Below are positions 27,888 through 36,843 of a DNA stretch of 64,000 bases, one piece after another. This DNA comes from Mucilaginibacter empetricola (GTDB lineage: Bacteria; Bacteroidota; Bacteroidia; Sphingobacteriales; Sphingobacteriaceae). The stretch covers positions 372,001 to 436,000 of the forward strand of contig NZ_JANUBZ010000001.1 in the NCBI RefSeq assembly GCF_024808665.1. Direction: 5' to 3'. The notes beneath the pieces were generated by a model, which had not been told where the DNA came from, made no database searches, and saw nothing but the letters and a program-made list of their open reading frames with translations. The position numbers were made by a program, and so were the translations under genes. The stretch's first letter is position 1; each line of letters begins with the position of its first letter.

Positions 27888-28883
27888 TTAGCTCATTATA
27901 TAAGGGTAATCTTTTTGCACATAAACATCGGTGTAAAGTTCCTGCGCTTCAGGCCATGGCGACTCTTCAGCAAACTTAACCGACTCATCTACTTCGGCCT
28001 TAACTTTAGCTTCTATTTCTTCAAACCATTTTTCATCAGCATAACCTTCTGAAACAATGATATGTTTTGTTAGTTCGATAGGATCTTTCGCTTTGTAAGC
28101 TTCCAATTCTTCTTTAGTACGATATTTTTGCGGATCGGACATCGAGTGACCTTTGTAACGGTATGTACGCATCTCCAGGAAGGTTGGTCCTTCACCTGCA
28201 CGGGCACGCTGAGCAGCTTCGTCCATTGCTTTGTGTACCGCAGCAGGATCCATACCATCAACAGGTGATGATGGGATACCATATGGTAAACCTAATTTAT
28301 AAATATCAGTATCAGCTGTAGTACGCTCAAGTGAAGTGCCCATTGCATAACCATTGTTTTCGCAAACAAATATTACAGGCAGTTTCCAAAGAGCAGCCAT
28401 GTTAAAGGTTTCGGTAAGTGCACCCTGGCGCACGGCACCATCGCCCATGTAAGCAACGTTTAAAAACTCAGTTCCTTTAAATTTTTCAGCAAATGCAATA
28501 CCTGCACCCAGTGGTACCTGGCCGCCAACTATACCGTGGCCACCGTAAAAATGTTTCTCTTTCGAGAACATGTGCATAGAACCACCTTTACCTTTTGAAC
28601 AACCTGTAGCTTTACCATAAAGCTCGGCCATAATGGAGTTTGATGTTACACCCTTTGCTATAGCGTGTGCGTGATCACGATAAGCAGTTATCAAACTATC
28701 TTCTGGTTTCAATACAGACATTGCTCCGGCTAAAACAGCCTCCTGCCCTATGTATAAGTGGCAAAAGCCCCTTATTTTTTGCTGTCCGTAAAGTTGTCCT
28801 GCTTTTTCTTCAAACTTTCGCATTAAAAGCATTGCCTCATACCACATCAGGTATGTGTCTTTATTTATTTCGATTGAACTCAT
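27888..28883 (-). CDS. pdhA: Pyruvate dehydrogenase E1 component, alpha subunit
   Basis: 331 residues. The thiamine diphosphate motif runs from GDGAVRQGALTETFNMAALW to the NN of ENNGYAMGTS. GGSMHMFSKEKHFYGGHGIVGGQVPLGAG is the conserved PDH-alpha block, and the phosphorylation-loop-like region is RYKGHSMSDPQKYR. It forms a heterotetramer with the beta subunit, whose gene is not adjacent; a split E1-alpha/E2 operon is usual in Bacteroidota (family knowledge). It is first in the operon with the E2 gene. Confidence 0.96.
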   Translation of the reverse strand: MSSIEINKDTYLMWYEAMLLMRKFEEKAGQLYGQQKIRGFCHLYIGQEAVLAGAMSVLKPEDSLITAYRDHAHAIAKGVTSNSIMAELYGKATGCSKGKGGSMHMFSKEKHFYGGHGIVGGQVPLGAGIAFAEKFKGTEFLNVAYMGDGAVRQGALTETFNMAALWKLPVIFVCENNGYAMGTSLERTTADTDIYKLGLPYGIPSSPVDGMDPAAVHKAMDEAAQRARAGEGPTFLEMRTYRYKGHSMSDPQKYRTKEELEAYKAKDPIELTKHIIVSEGYADEKWFEEIEAKVKAEVDESVKFAEESPWPEAQELYTDVYVQKDYPYIMS

Positions 28884-29274
28884 GTTATATTAAAACGGTC
28901 AAATTTCTGAACAAAGCGCAAATCTAATTATATCCTTGAAAATATGAAACTATGAAAGATTTGTAACAGATTATTTTACTTAAAATAGAGTTATTTATAT
29001 TCAATCCAAACCTTATAGTTAATTATACCGTAAAAAAAGTAGAGTAAATTGCTCCCCATAAATTCCACAAAAAGGGAATTTACGTATAAAAAGCTATAAA
29101 AACCATTGCCTATTGAGCAATAATTTAAACGATTAATAAAAGCAACTAATGTTGAAAAAAAAAGTCATTTAGTTGCAATTTTAAAAAAATTGAATAGTTT
29201 TGTAGCCAACAGTACACAGGGGTGTCCAATTTAATAAACAATTTGTTGACAAAAAACAACAAACCTTTAGTTAA
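28884..29274. other. Divergent promoter region
   Basis: 391 bp without ORFs, AT-rich, between pdhA (minus) and the NlpC/P60 gene (plus). A good plus-strand promoter is seen at 29173-29202; for pdhA only imperfect -7 candidates are seen. Confidence 0.5.
29173..29202 (+). promoter_or_regulatory. Promoter of the NlpC/P60 gene
   Basis: TTG at 29173-29175 as the -33 element, a 19-bp spacer, and TAGTTTTG at 29195-29202 matching TAnnTTTG. It predicts a leader of about 65 bases. Confidence 0.5.
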
Positions 29275-29847
29275 ATGAAGAAAGTTACTATCGTTATTGC
29301 ACTATTTTTCAGCATATTAGCTGCACAAGCTCAAACAAAAATCAGTCCAACCTCAACTGACGATAAACCATCTGACGATCAGGAAAGTTTAGCAAAAGAT
29401 TATTTATCTCAAATTATGGGTGTTGCATTTTCGGCAACCTCTAATATGAAGCTTTTTCATTTTGTGTATGACTGGATAGGCACTCCTTACCGTTTCGGCG
29501 GAACTTCACGCAAAGGCATTGATTGCTCGGCCTTTACTAAAGAATTATACAGCAAAGTTTTTAATATGGATATTGAGCGCAATTCGCGCGATATATTCAG
29601 CATGGTTAGCCCTGTAAAAAGAGATGATTTAAAAGAAGGCGATTTGGTTTTCTTTAAAATACACAGCCGCCGTATATCACATGTGGGTATTTATTTGGGT
29701 AATAACCGGTTTGCGCATGCCTCATCAAGAGGTGTGGCTATCAGCAGCCTTGACGATGCTTACTACAAACGCTACTTCTATCGTGGCGGCCGTATGCTGG
29801 AGTCATTTAAGGCAGAGCTGGAAAAGCAAGACGACGACAAAAACTAA
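29275..29847 (+). CDS. C40-family NlpC/P60 cell-wall hydrolase
   Basis: 190 residues with signal peptide MKKVTIVIALFFSILAAQAQ. The NlpC/P60 domain spans ~65-180 with the catalytic cysteine in GIDCSAFTKELY, the histidine in RISHVGIYLG and the third polar residue in RFAHASSRG. The enzymes cut gamma-D-Glu-diaminopimelate or related bonds in peptidoglycan peptides, here in the periplasm. There are no extra SH3 or LysM anchoring domains. A terminator follows 24 bp after the stop. Confidence 0.92.
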   Translation: MKKVTIVIALFFSILAAQAQTKISPTSTDDKPSDDQESLAKDYLSQIMGVAFSATSNMKLFHFVYDWIGTPYRFGGTSRKGIDCSAFTKELYSKVFNMDIERNSRDIFSMVSPVKRDDLKEGDLVFFKIHSRRISHVGIYLGNNRFAHASSRGVAISSLDDAYYKRYFYRGGRMLESFKAELEKQDDDKN

Positions 29848-29870
29848 TGAAATTATAAACCAGATTAATT

Positions 29871-29900
29871 AATCCTTCCGCTACCGGAGGGATTTTTTTT
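29871..29900 (+). terminator. Intrinsic terminator after the NlpC/P60 gene
   Basis: A 10-bp stem, AATCCTTCCG/CGGAGGGATT (one wobble), with loop CTAC and a run of eight T. Confidence 0.88.
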
Positions 29901-30033
29901 GCGCCTAACTTTACACATCTTTAATAATAATAAGTTAAATTGCTTGCTGCATATCATCGCGAAGCTGATTACAAAAGGATTTTGCGCGGCAGATTTTGAT
30001 AAATTATTGTTAATGCCCTTTACCTTGTTAAAA

Positions 30034-31209
30034 ATGCGGTTCCGTTTATTTTTCTTACCTGCTTTGACATTACTGCTTGCTGCCTGCCAGGAAATGCCTG
30101 TTGTGCAGCAAGCCGCTCATCGGCATAAAAAAGAAATAAAAAAAGATACTGTTATTACTCCCTTAGTTGCCCCACGCGATTCTTTTTGCATTGCCGCTGT
30201 TGGCGACATTATGATGGGCACCTCTTATCCCGACAATAAAACCCTCCCAAACGACAGCATATTATTTAACAGCTTTAAAAATGTAAGTGATGAACTGCGA
30301 AACGCCGATGTTACTTTTGGTAACCTGGAAGGTGCATTGCTTGATACCGGTGCCCCGGCTCAGTATAAATTAAACTTACGCAGCAAGGGCTATTTATTCA
30401 GGATGCCGCAATATTATGCCGGGGTATTAAAAGATGCAGGGTTTAATTTATTAAGTTTAGCCAATAATCATATCGGCGATTTTGGCGACAACGGCCGTTT
30501 CAGCACCATGCACGTGCTGGATAGCATGGGTATTCAATATGGCGGCCAGGTTAGTCACCCAACGGCTGTATTTAAGGTTGATGGCGTTACTTATGGCTTT
30601 TGCGCCTTTGCGCCCAATAACCAAACGCTATCTATATTAGATCTACAAAATGCAGCCGCAACCATACAAAGCCTTAAACAGCAATGTGACATTGTAATCG
30701 TCTCGTTTCATGGCGGCGGCGAGGGTGTGGCGTATGAACATGTCCCATTAGCAAATGAATCATACATAAATGAAAAGCGGGGAGATGTAAGGGCATTTGC
30801 CCACAATGCCGTAGATGCCGGTGCCGACTTAATACTCGGGAATGGCCCACATGTATGCCGCGCTATGGAAATTTATAAAAACAGGTTGATAGCCTACAGT
30901 CTCGGAAACTTTTATACCTATAAAAGTGTAAGCGTTGCCGGTATTTGTGGCTATGCACCCCTGCTAAAAGTCTACGTAAATAAAAAAGGGCAATTTTTAA
31001 AAGGACGCATCCTGTCAAATATCCAAAGTCATAATAATGGGCTGGAGACTGACACCCTTAACCGTGCGTTAACACGTATAAAAACACTCACCGAAACTGA
31101 TTTCCCGCAGTCGGGATTAACCATTTCAGCAGATGGCCAGCTTACACCAGATACTAACCCGGTTGATAGCACACAAGAACGCAATCTGGCGGCTATACCT
31201 CGTCCTTAG
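30034..31209 (+). CDS. CapA-family (PGA_cap) lipoprotein, putative metallophosphoesterase
   Basis: 391 residues from the ATG at 30034, chosen because it begins a lipoprotein signal, MRFRLFFLPALTLLLAAC; an ATG seven codons upstream is possible. The CapA/poly-gamma-glutamate synthesis domain shows AAVGDIMMGTSYP, FGNLEGALLD, LSLANNHIGDFGDNG, VSFHGGGEG, ILGNGPHV and IAYSLGNF, which carry the metal-ligand Asp, Asn and His residues. The family resembles calcineurin-type phosphoesterases and is exported. No other capsule genes are near, so a poly-glutamate role is not supported here. Its last 17 bp overlap the small gene on the other strand. Confidence 0.87.
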   Translation: MRFRLFFLPALTLLLAACQEMPVVQQAAHRHKKEIKKDTVITPLVAPRDSFCIAAVGDIMMGTSYPDNKTLPNDSILFNSFKNVSDELRNADVTFGNLEGALLDTGAPAQYKLNLRSKGYLFRMPQYYAGVLKDAGFNLLSLANNHIGDFGDNGRFSTMHVLDSMGIQYGGQVSHPTAVFKVDGVTYGFCAFAPNNQTLSILDLQNAAATIQSLKQQCDIVIVSFHGGGEGVAYEHVPLANESYINEKRGDVRAFAHNAVDAGADLILGNGPHVCRAMEIYKNRLIAYSLGNFYTYKSVSVAGICGYAPLLKVYVNKKGQFLKGRILSNIQSHNNGLETDTLNRALTRIKTLTETDFPQSGLTISADGQLTPDTNPVDSTQERNLAAIPRP

Positions 31210-31378
31210 TAGTGCGTATAAGGCTTATGCCGGTAAAGAAAAACAATATGCCTATAATGCCTACTACCGTGAGGGTTGTTACTCCACCGTTGTGATTAAT
31301 AATAGATATACCCGTAAATATCAGGCCGATGATACCCAATACAGTTAAAATTGCGCCGAAAGTTCGTTTTAAGTTCAT
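31193..31378 (-). CDS. Small two-helix membrane protein
   Basis: 61 residues: MNLKRTFGAILTVLGIIGLI, then a short loop containing NHNGG, a second hydrophobic helix (GIIGILFFFTGISLI) and the charged end RTTKDEV. The positive start, two clean membrane helices and normal codon use suggest a real gene rather than a shadow. I know similar short proteins from Sphingobacteriaceae, without a known function. It is convergent with the CapA gene, with a 17-bp overlap. Confidence 0.7.
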   Translation of the reverse strand: MNLKRTFGAILTVLGIIGLIFTGISIINHNGGVTTLTVVGIIGILFFFTGISLIRTTKDEV

Positions 31379-31470
31379 GATAGATAGATGTTTTTAATGA
31401 AAGCTTTTTATAAAAAACAAATAGTACACCAATATTTTTTTTACATTTATTCGAAATTAAAATATTACCC

Positions 31471-32409
31471 ATGACTCCTCAAATAGGCTTTTTAATTGTT
31501 ATTTTTATTTTGGTGGTGATTCTCTTTTCATCATTTGTGTCTGTAAAACAAGGCACTATAGTAGTAATTACAGTTTTTGGTAAATACCGCCGCATACTTG
31601 CACCGGGCTTAAACTTTAAGATCCCGTTTATTGAAACCATCTATTCAAAAATATCTATCCAGAACCGTTCTGTCGAGCTTGAGTTTCAGGCCGTGACGTT
31701 TGACCAGGCTAATGTTTATTTTAAGGCGATGTTGCTGTACTCGGTATTGGACCAGCAGGAAGAAACCATCAAAAACGTAGCTTTTAAATTTGTTGATGAG
31801 CGTAACCTGATGCAGGCGCTTATTCGTACAGTTGAAGGTTCTATCAGGGCATTTGTGGCAACCAAGCGCCAGTCGGAAGTATTGATATTACGTCGCGATA
31901 TTGTTGAACACGTAAAAGAACAGTTGGATGTGATACTGGAAGGCTGGGGATACCACCTGCAGGATCTGCAATTGAACGATATCACCTTTGACGAGGTAAT
32001 TATGAAATCGATGAGCCAGGTAGTAGCATCAAACAACCTGAAAGCAGCTGCCGAAAATGAAGGACAAGCATTATTGATCACCAAAACTAAAGCTGCAGAG
32101 GCAGAAGGTAACGCCATCAAAATATCAGCAGAGGCCGAACGCCAGGCATCACAACTGCGCGGACAAGGCGTGGCTTTATTCCGCGAGGAAGTGGCCAAGG
32201 GTATGTCTGTAGCGGCAAAAGAAATGCAACAGGCTAACATGGATACTTCGGTAATATTATTTACCATGTGGACAGAATCTATTAAACACTTTGCAGAAAA
32301 CTCGCAAGGCAATGTTATTTTCTTAGATGGATCAACCGATGCTATGCAGCAAACTATGAAAGAAATGATGGCATTAAACCAATTGCATAGCGCACCTGTC
32401 AAAAAGTAA
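31471..32409 (+). CDS. SPFH/Band 7 (prohibitin-like) membrane protein
   Basis: 312 residues. One N-terminal membrane helix (IGFLIVIFILVVILFSSFV) is followed by an SPFH domain at ~25-210 (VKQGTIVVITVFGKYRRILAPGLNFKIPF, LQLNDITFDEVIMKSMSQVVASN). An Ala/Glu-rich helical region follows at ~195-240 (KAAEAEGNAIKISAEAERQA). Such proteins form large ring assemblies in the inner membrane and often work with proteases or membrane-domain organisation (family knowledge). The gene downstream, 15 bp away, encodes a secreted DUF922-like protein and may be co-transcribed. Confidence 0.9.
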   Translation: MTPQIGFLIVIFILVVILFSSFVSVKQGTIVVITVFGKYRRILAPGLNFKIPFIETIYSKISIQNRSVELEFQAVTFDQANVYFKAMLLYSVLDQQEETIKNVAFKFVDERNLMQALIRTVEGSIRAFVATKRQSEVLILRRDIVEHVKEQLDVILEGWGYHLQDLQLNDITFDEVIMKSMSQVVASNNLKAAAENEGQALLITKTKAAEAEGNAIKISAEAERQASQLRGQGVALFREEVAKGMSVAAKEMQQANMDTSVILFTMWTESIKHFAENSQGNVIFLDGSTDAMQQTMKEMMALNQLHSAPVKK

Positions 32410-32424
32410 AATTTTACTTTAAGT

Positions 32425-32982
32425 ATGACTAATTTTAAGGTGGTGCGGTGGATAGGTATGGTTGTGTTTGTTTTTGTAAGCTTTACAGTGCTTGCACAAC
32501 CATACCGCGTTTTAACAGCGAATGATTTCAGGGGTGTGCCGAACAGCTATAATGGCGAGGTGGTTGCCTATACTAACTGCTCTATCGATTTCAGATACGT
32601 AGCTCATCGGCAAAGAAATTATTACTCACTTAACTTCAACATCCAGTTAACGATGAACAGCGATAAATCATGGCTGGACAGGCGACAGGTGACTTCGCCG
32701 GCTATGCTTGCCGAGATATTGAAGCATGAACAGGGGCACTATATCATCGCTTATATGGAACAGCAGGAATTGCTACGTGCTGTTACCAAAACTGTTTTTT
32801 ATGCTGATTATCAATCGCAGGCTTCCGCCATTTTTAATCGGATTGATGCTAAATACAAACAACTTAATCACGATTACGACGAAGATACCCAGCATATGAT
32901 AAACCGCCCGCAGCAGCAAAGCTGGGATGCCTATTTTAAAAAACGCCTGGAAACTGCACCGCCTGCTGACGAAGGGCGCTAA
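32425..32982 (+). CDS. Secreted DUF922-like putative zinc protease
   Basis: 185 residues with an N-terminal signal (GMVVFVFVSFTVLAQ). The sequence ILKHEQGHYIIAYMEQQEL contains an HExxH motif at about residue 97, in the context typical of DUF922, and there is a conserved-looking RYVAHRQRNYYSLNFNIQLTM region before it. No third zinc ligand can be assigned with certainty. It probably acts in the periplasm. It follows the SPFH gene by 15 bp. Confidence 0.7.
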   Translation: MTNFKVVRWIGMVVFVFVSFTVLAQPYRVLTANDFRGVPNSYNGEVVAYTNCSIDFRYVAHRQRNYYSLNFNIQLTMNSDKSWLDRRQVTSPAMLAEILKHEQGHYIIAYMEQQELLRAVTKTVFYADYQSQASAIFNRIDAKYKQLNHDYDEDTQHMINRPQQQSWDAYFKKRLETAPPADEGR

Positions 32983-32990
32983 TAAGGATT

Positions 32991-33548
32991 TTATTTAATT
33001 AACTTTTTACTACGTAGCTTTTCAATAATTGCATTGGCTTCGGCTTCGTAAAGGCCATCACCAAATTTTATAGTTTTCATACCGTAGTCGAACTTGATGG
33101 TCCCTTTATCATCCAATTTCCAGGGATTTGAACGGTCGGCGCCAACAATATTGGTATTAATAATTTCCTCCTCAGCCCTAAAGTTTTTGGCTTCAGCAAG
33201 ATCATAAGTTTTAGGCTTATAAAGTAAGGCCCACTTTTTTTGTATAACCAGCGTACCCTGGCCGATGGTAATAATCTCTTTGCCGATTACATTCCATAAC
33301 CAAGTGCGGATAGCAAAAAGACCGCCTACCGTCCAGCCCGCTATCCAAAGTATTGCAAATGGCATCGGGAAACCTGAGTTTCCGCCTGCTAAGAGGCTTG
33401 GCAGTACAAATATTTCGCCTGCAAACCAGGCGCATAGCCAAATACTAAGAAATGCGATCTGAAAAGTATTTTTTTTAGGGGGAACAGTTATTTCAATTCC
33501 GTCGAAACGTTCATCAATAATTGCTTTTCCGGGATAAGGTATTTCCAT
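32991..33548 (-). CDS. Hypothetical membrane protein with PH-like C-terminal part
   Basis: 185 residues. Two hydrophobic segments lie at ~28-50 and ~60-82, separated by a Gly/Pro-rich loop. A soluble beta-rich part follows (GKEIITIGQGTLVIQKKWALLYK, GTIKFDYGMKTIKFGDGLYEAEANAIIEKL), resembling the arrangement in bacterial PH-domain membrane proteins. No specific family is recognised. It is convergent with the DUF922-like gene, 8 bp away. Confidence 0.65.
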   Translation of the reverse strand: MEIPYPGKAIIDERFDGIEITVPPKKNTFQIAFLSIWLCAWFAGEIFVLPSLLAGGNSGFPMPFAILWIAGWTVGGLFAIRTWLWNVIGKEIITIGQGTLVIQKKWALLYKPKTYDLAEAKNFRAEEEIINTNIVGADRSNPWKLDDKGTIKFDYGMKTIKFGDGLYEAEANAIIEKLRSKKLIK

Positions 33549-33844
33549 GTGATATTTTTTTAAATATGGCTCTTTTTTGTCTTTTTAAAAAATCAATCAT
33601 AGATTTATAAAGACTTTCGGATCAGGAATAGATGACATTATCAACTTAATATCCTTTTGGTTTTAACATTCCCTGTTAAATTTTGTTAAACCCCCACCTA
33701 TTTGCCAGCATAGCACGTAATAATAACAGATAAACTTTTACCTTTAGGATAAGGTTTCTTATTTTCGCGACATCACCGGGTCAAAGGGAGAGAAGATGTA
33801 ATTTATTACGCATCTTTTTGGCCTTGCAACCATAGCTAAATAAA
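33549..33844. other. Intergenic region before ftsX
   Basis: 296 bp without ORFs. TATTTTCG at about 33764 (7 of 8 to TAnnTTTG) is a weak -7 candidate for ftsX. Nothing else is seen. Confidence 0.35.
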
Positions 33845-34723
33845 ATGGAAGAGTTTGAAGAAAGTGCATCAGCAAAAAAGACTAAAACGATATACATATC
33901 AACTGTTTTTGGTATTGCCATGGTGCTTTCAATGGTTGGGCTGCTGGGTCTGATATTGGTAGAGGCCAATAACCTTTCGCGCTACGTGAAGGAAAATATC
34001 GTGCTCAATATTTTTGTGGATGATGCCGCACACGAAACCGATGTGCTGCAACTGCAAAAACAACTGGATGGCAACCCAATGGTGAAACAAACCCAGTATG
34101 TAAGCAAAGAGCTGGCTGCCCGTAACCTGCAAAAAGACTTAGGTGAGGACTTTGTGAAGTTTTTGGGCTATAACCCGTTATCACAATCATTAGATGTTTA
34201 CCTGAAAGCCGATTATGCCAACAATGCAGATATAGAAAAATTTAAGGCACAATTATTAAAAAGTCCATTGGTTAAAGAAGTAAAATACCAGCAATCATTG
34301 GTTGACCAAATGAACCAGAACATTACCACCATCAGCTTAATTATACTGGGCTTTGCAGCCATATTTGTTATACTTTCGGTAGCATTGATTAACAATACCA
34401 TCAGGCTGGCTATTTATTCACAACGCTTTTTAATTAAATCGATGCAACTGGTAGGTGCCACTAAGGGATTTATCCGTAAGCCGTTTATTTTATACGGCAT
34501 ATGGCATGGTATTTTGGGCGCGCTGATAGCTATTTTAATTTTATTAGGTACATTATCACTGGCTTACAAAGAAATCCCTGATCTGGTTATCCTCAGGAAT
34601 TATACAGAATTTGGGTTCATATTTGTTTTCATTATTGGCTTAGGCATCTTTATATCGGGCTTCAGCACCTTTTTGGCGGTGAACAAGTTTTTACGTTTAA
34701 AAATATACAACTTATATAGATAA
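33845..34723 (+). CDS. ftsX: Cell division protein FtsX
   Basis: 292 residues with four membrane segments. The N-terminal helix is FGIAMVLSMVGLLGLILVEAN; a periplasmic domain at ~50-150 follows (NIVLNIFVDD, TQYVSKELAARNLQKDLG); the C-terminal three-helix permease portion contains SVALINNTIRLAIYSQRFLIKSMQLVGATKGFIRKPF, a block typical of FtsX. With the ATPase FtsE it couples division to septal wall hydrolase activation. ftsE is not adjacent. The order ftsX-DUF3098-uppP is a common Bacteroidota arrangement (family knowledge). Confidence 0.94.
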   Translation: MEEFEESASAKKTKTIYISTVFGIAMVLSMVGLLGLILVEANNLSRYVKENIVLNIFVDDAAHETDVLQLQKQLDGNPMVKQTQYVSKELAARNLQKDLGEDFVKFLGYNPLSQSLDVYLKADYANNADIEKFKAQLLKSPLVKEVKYQQSLVDQMNQNITTISLIILGFAAIFVILSVALINNTIRLAIYSQRFLIKSMQLVGATKGFIRKPFILYGIWHGILGALIAILILLGTLSLAYKEIPDLVILRNYTEFGFIFVFIIGLGIFISGFSTFLAVNKFLRLKIYNLYR

Positions 34724-34724
34724 G

Positions 34725-34790
34725 GATTTCGGAAGTGCGCCACCGCTAAAGCTAAGGCGTCACGCGGTCGGATTTTCGATTTCGGATTTG
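34725..34790 (+). repeat. Dispersed intergenic repeat, copy B
   Basis: Begins GATTTCGGAAGTGCGCCACC, continues through CGCTAAAGCTAAGGCG and ends TTCGATTTCGGATTTG. It is the closest match to copy A at 25270-25333 and lies directly after the ftsX stop. Confidence 0.8.
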
Positions 34791-34836
34791 CTTTTTTTAG
34801 AAACAGATTATCATTTAATAAAAAATATCCATAAAC

Positions 34837-35121
34837 ATGGCACAACAAAACGTTAAACCGGGCACACCGGTTAAAACAACAGCATCGGCACCAAAACCGG
34901 CAGCAAAGGCTACTGACAATTCAATTCACTTTATTTTTGATAAAGGCAATTACCGTTTGTTGATTATCAGCATAGCAGTTGTGGCCTTCGGTTTTATTTT
35001 AATGGCAGGCACTACTGATATTTATAGCACCACCAAAATTGTTATTGCTCCATTAGTGGTATTGGGTGGTTTCGCAATAGGATTCTTCGCCATATTTAAA
35101 AAGCCAGCGGCTGTAAAATAG
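34837..35121 (+). CDS. DUF3098 membrane protein
   Basis: 94 residues. A low-complexity Lys/Ala/Pro/Thr N-terminus (~1-28) is followed by IHFIFDKGNYRLLIISIAVVAFGFILMAG, one helix, and a second helix (IAPLVVLGGFAIGFFAIF). This is the DUF3098 layout, found next to ftsX in Bacteroidota. The function is unknown; the context suggests an envelope or division role. Confidence 0.85.
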   Translation: MAQQNVKPGTPVKTTASAPKPAAKATDNSIHFIFDKGNYRLLIISIAVVAFGFILMAGTTDIYSTTKIVIAPLVVLGGFAIGFFAIFKKPAAVK

Positions 35122-35133
35122 CCGGTTAATTAA

Positions 35134-35212
35134 GTTGATTGAGTTAGATTAAGTTGATTATGTGAATGGGGGTATTCAATTATCTCAATAAACTTAATCT
35201 AACTCAATCAAC
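35134..35212. repeat. Perfect 22-bp inverted repeat with 35-base spacer
   Basis: Arms 35134-35155 and 35191-35212 are exact reverse complements, starting GTTGATTGAGTT. In a DUF3098-uppP transcript this would fold into a strong stem-loop 57 bp before the uppP start. Confidence 0.85.
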
Positions 35213-35240
35213 CCAATCAACCCAATCAACCCAATCCAAC
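35205..35240 (+). repeat. 9-bp tandem repeat
   Basis: Three exact and one partial unit of CAATCAACC, continuing out of the right arm of the inverted repeat into a decaying CTCAACC tract up to 35262. Confidence 0.75.
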
Positions 35241-35268
35241 TCACTCAACCTACTCAACCAACACATAA

Positions 35269-36072
35269 ATGAATATCATCCAGGTTATTATCCTTGCTAT
35301 TGTTGAAGGATTAACGGAATTTTTACCGGTTTCATCAACCGGTCACATGGTGATCACCAGCTCGTTAATGGGCATCAGCAAAGATGAATTTGTAAAGCTT
35401 TTTGAAATTGTTATCCAACTGGGCGCTATACTCGCGGTAGTTGTACTTTACTTTAAACGCTTTGTACGTTCGGTTGATTTTTATATTAAACTGATTATAG
35501 GCGTTATCCCGGCGGTTATTTTAGGCCTGCTGCTTAAAAAGCATATCGATAAATTGCTCGAAAACCCATTGGTAGTAGCCGTTGCTTTTGTATTAGGCGG
35601 TATTATCCTCCTATTTGTAGATGACTGGTTTAACAAGCCTACCGTTATGGAAGAAAAACAAATTAGCCGCCTTACCGCACTAAAAATTGGTTTCTTTCAG
35701 TGTTTGGCTATGATACCGGGTGTTTCACGCTCGGCTGCTTCAATAGTTGGCGGTATGTCGCAGAAACTGAGCCGCACGGCCGCTGCTGAATTCTCTTTCT
35801 TTTTGGCGGTGCCCACTATGTTTGGGGCCACCATAAAAGATCTGTGGGATTTTCATAAACACAATACCCTTACCGATGCACAAATGCATCAGGACGTTCA
35901 ATACCTGCTCATAGGCAGTGTTATTGCATTTATAGTAGCATTGCTTGCCATTAAAAGCTTTATTACTTTTTTAGAGAAGAAAGGCTTTAAACTATTTGGT
36001 ATTTACAGAATTATAGCGGGTATAGTAATAATAATACTATACTTTACCGGTAATGCACTGCATACCGCATAA
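35269..36072 (+). CDS. uppP: Undecaprenyl-diphosphatase UppP (BacA)
   Basis: 267 residues, the normal length, with about eight membrane helices. Catalytic motifs are [14 protein letters not shown] near residue 15 and [14 protein letters not shown] near residue 150. The enzyme dephosphorylates undecaprenyl pyrophosphate at the inner membrane to recycle the lipid carrier for peptidoglycan and other polymers, and gives some bacitracin resistance (family knowledge). It is last in the ftsX-DUF3098-uppP run. truB, often next in this arrangement, is absent; a terminator follows. Confidence 0.96.
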   Translation: MNIIQVIILAIVEGLTEFLPVSSTGHMVITSSLMGISKDEFVKLFEIVIQLGAILAVVVLYFKRFVRSVDFYIKLIIGVIPAVILGLLLKKHIDKLLENPLVVAVAFVLGGIILLFVDDWFNKPTVMEEKQISRLTALKIGFFQCLAMIPGVSRSAASIVGGMSQKLSRTAAAEFSFFLAVPTMFGATIKDLWDFHKHNTLTDAQMHQDVQYLLIGSVIAFIVALLAIKSFITFLEKKGFKLFGIYRIIAGIVIIILYFTGNALHTA

Positions 36073-36087
36073 GTAATTTTATAGCAT

Positions 36088-36130
36088 AAAAAAGGAGTAA
36101 TGTTGCGTCAACATTACTCCTTTTTATTTT
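36088..36130 (+). terminator. Terminator after uppP
   Basis: An A-tract, then GGAGTAATGTTG with its perfect complement around loop CGT, then TTTTTATTTT. Confidence 0.9.
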
Positions 36131-36145
36131 AGGACGATTCACTGT

Positions 36146-36188
36146 ATTATTAATAGCGATGGGTTTAAAACCCATCGCTATTAATAAT
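36146..36188 (-). terminator. Terminator after the subunit 3 gene
   Basis: A nearly perfect long palindrome, ATTATTAATAGCGATGGG with its complement, abutting the stop codon of the minus-strand gene. It is AT-rich at the base, so it may work in both directions. Confidence 0.75.
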
Positions 36189-36823
36189 TATACTACATCT
36201 TCCATACCGTAGTGTTTCAATACATCTGGCGGTACGCCTGTCCATTTGCCGGGTGAGTTGCCTGCATAACCAATATCCTCAATACCCATTTTGGTGGTGA
36301 AGAAACCGGTAGCGGTAAGGTTACGCATCAGGTTAAAGAATGACACTCCCTGTTGCATACCTGGTTTTACTTTATTAGGATAGGCTATATCATTAACCAT
36401 TTCCAATTGCTGAGGGCTGCTGGCATCAACAAAGGTTTTGTCATAACGATTAAGACATTGCACATCCAGCCATCGTAAGCCACCGCGCATAGGTGTTTGA
36501 TGATCGGGTATATCCTTCACAATAAACTCAATAAACTCGGGCACCTTTGCGTCTGATGCACTGCCTGATTTTGCATCCTTAGGGATAATGATATCGCCCA
36601 AAATAGTTATAGTAGCCAATTCATGATCCGTAAAAAACTTTTCGGCGTTTAGCTTTTTGTCCCGCTCAATTTCCTCGGGCAGGCGTCCGGCTTCATCGGG
36701 GGTTATTTTTTCGTCGTTGGTATCCTCGGCCTGTTTTTTGGAACCCGGTTTACAGGCATCCAGCAGCATTGTGGCTGATAGTGTGCCTAAACCAATGGCC
36801 TTAAGGGAGTCGCGTCTGTTCAT
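36188..36823 (-). CDS. Gluconate 2-dehydrogenase subunit 3 family protein, Tat-exported
   Basis: 211 residues. The N-terminus MNRRDSLKAIGLGTLSATMLLDAC carries a twin-arginine motif followed by a possible lipobox cysteine. The rest matches the subunit 3 family (FFTDHELATITILGDIIIPKDAKSGSASDAKVPEFIEFIVKD, GLRWLDVQCLNRYDKTFVDASPQQ-like). Such small subunits accompany the GMC flavoprotein and are thought to help its folding and export. It lies 20 bp downstream of the GMC gene. Confidence 0.9.
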   Translation of the reverse strand: MNRRDSLKAIGLGTLSATMLLDACKPGSKKQAEDTNDEKITPDEAGRLPEEIERDKKLNAEKFFTDHELATITILGDIIIPKDAKSGSASDAKVPEFIEFIVKDIPDHQTPMRGGLRWLDVQCLNRYDKTFVDASSPQQLEMVNDIAYPNKVKPGMQQGVSFFNLMRNLTATGFFTTKMGIEDIGYAGNSPGKWTGVPPDVLKHYGMEDVV

Positions 36824-36843
36824 TTTATGTTGATCAAATAGCG

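Noticed and set aside
31716..32402. 228-codon minus-strand ORF
   Set aside because: It lies wholly opposite the SPFH gene, is Cys/Ser-rich with no domain, and has no promoter.
35205..35262. Possible CRISPR-like array
   Set aside because: Units are only 9 bp, contiguous without spacers and decaying to the right; this is a simple tandem repeat.
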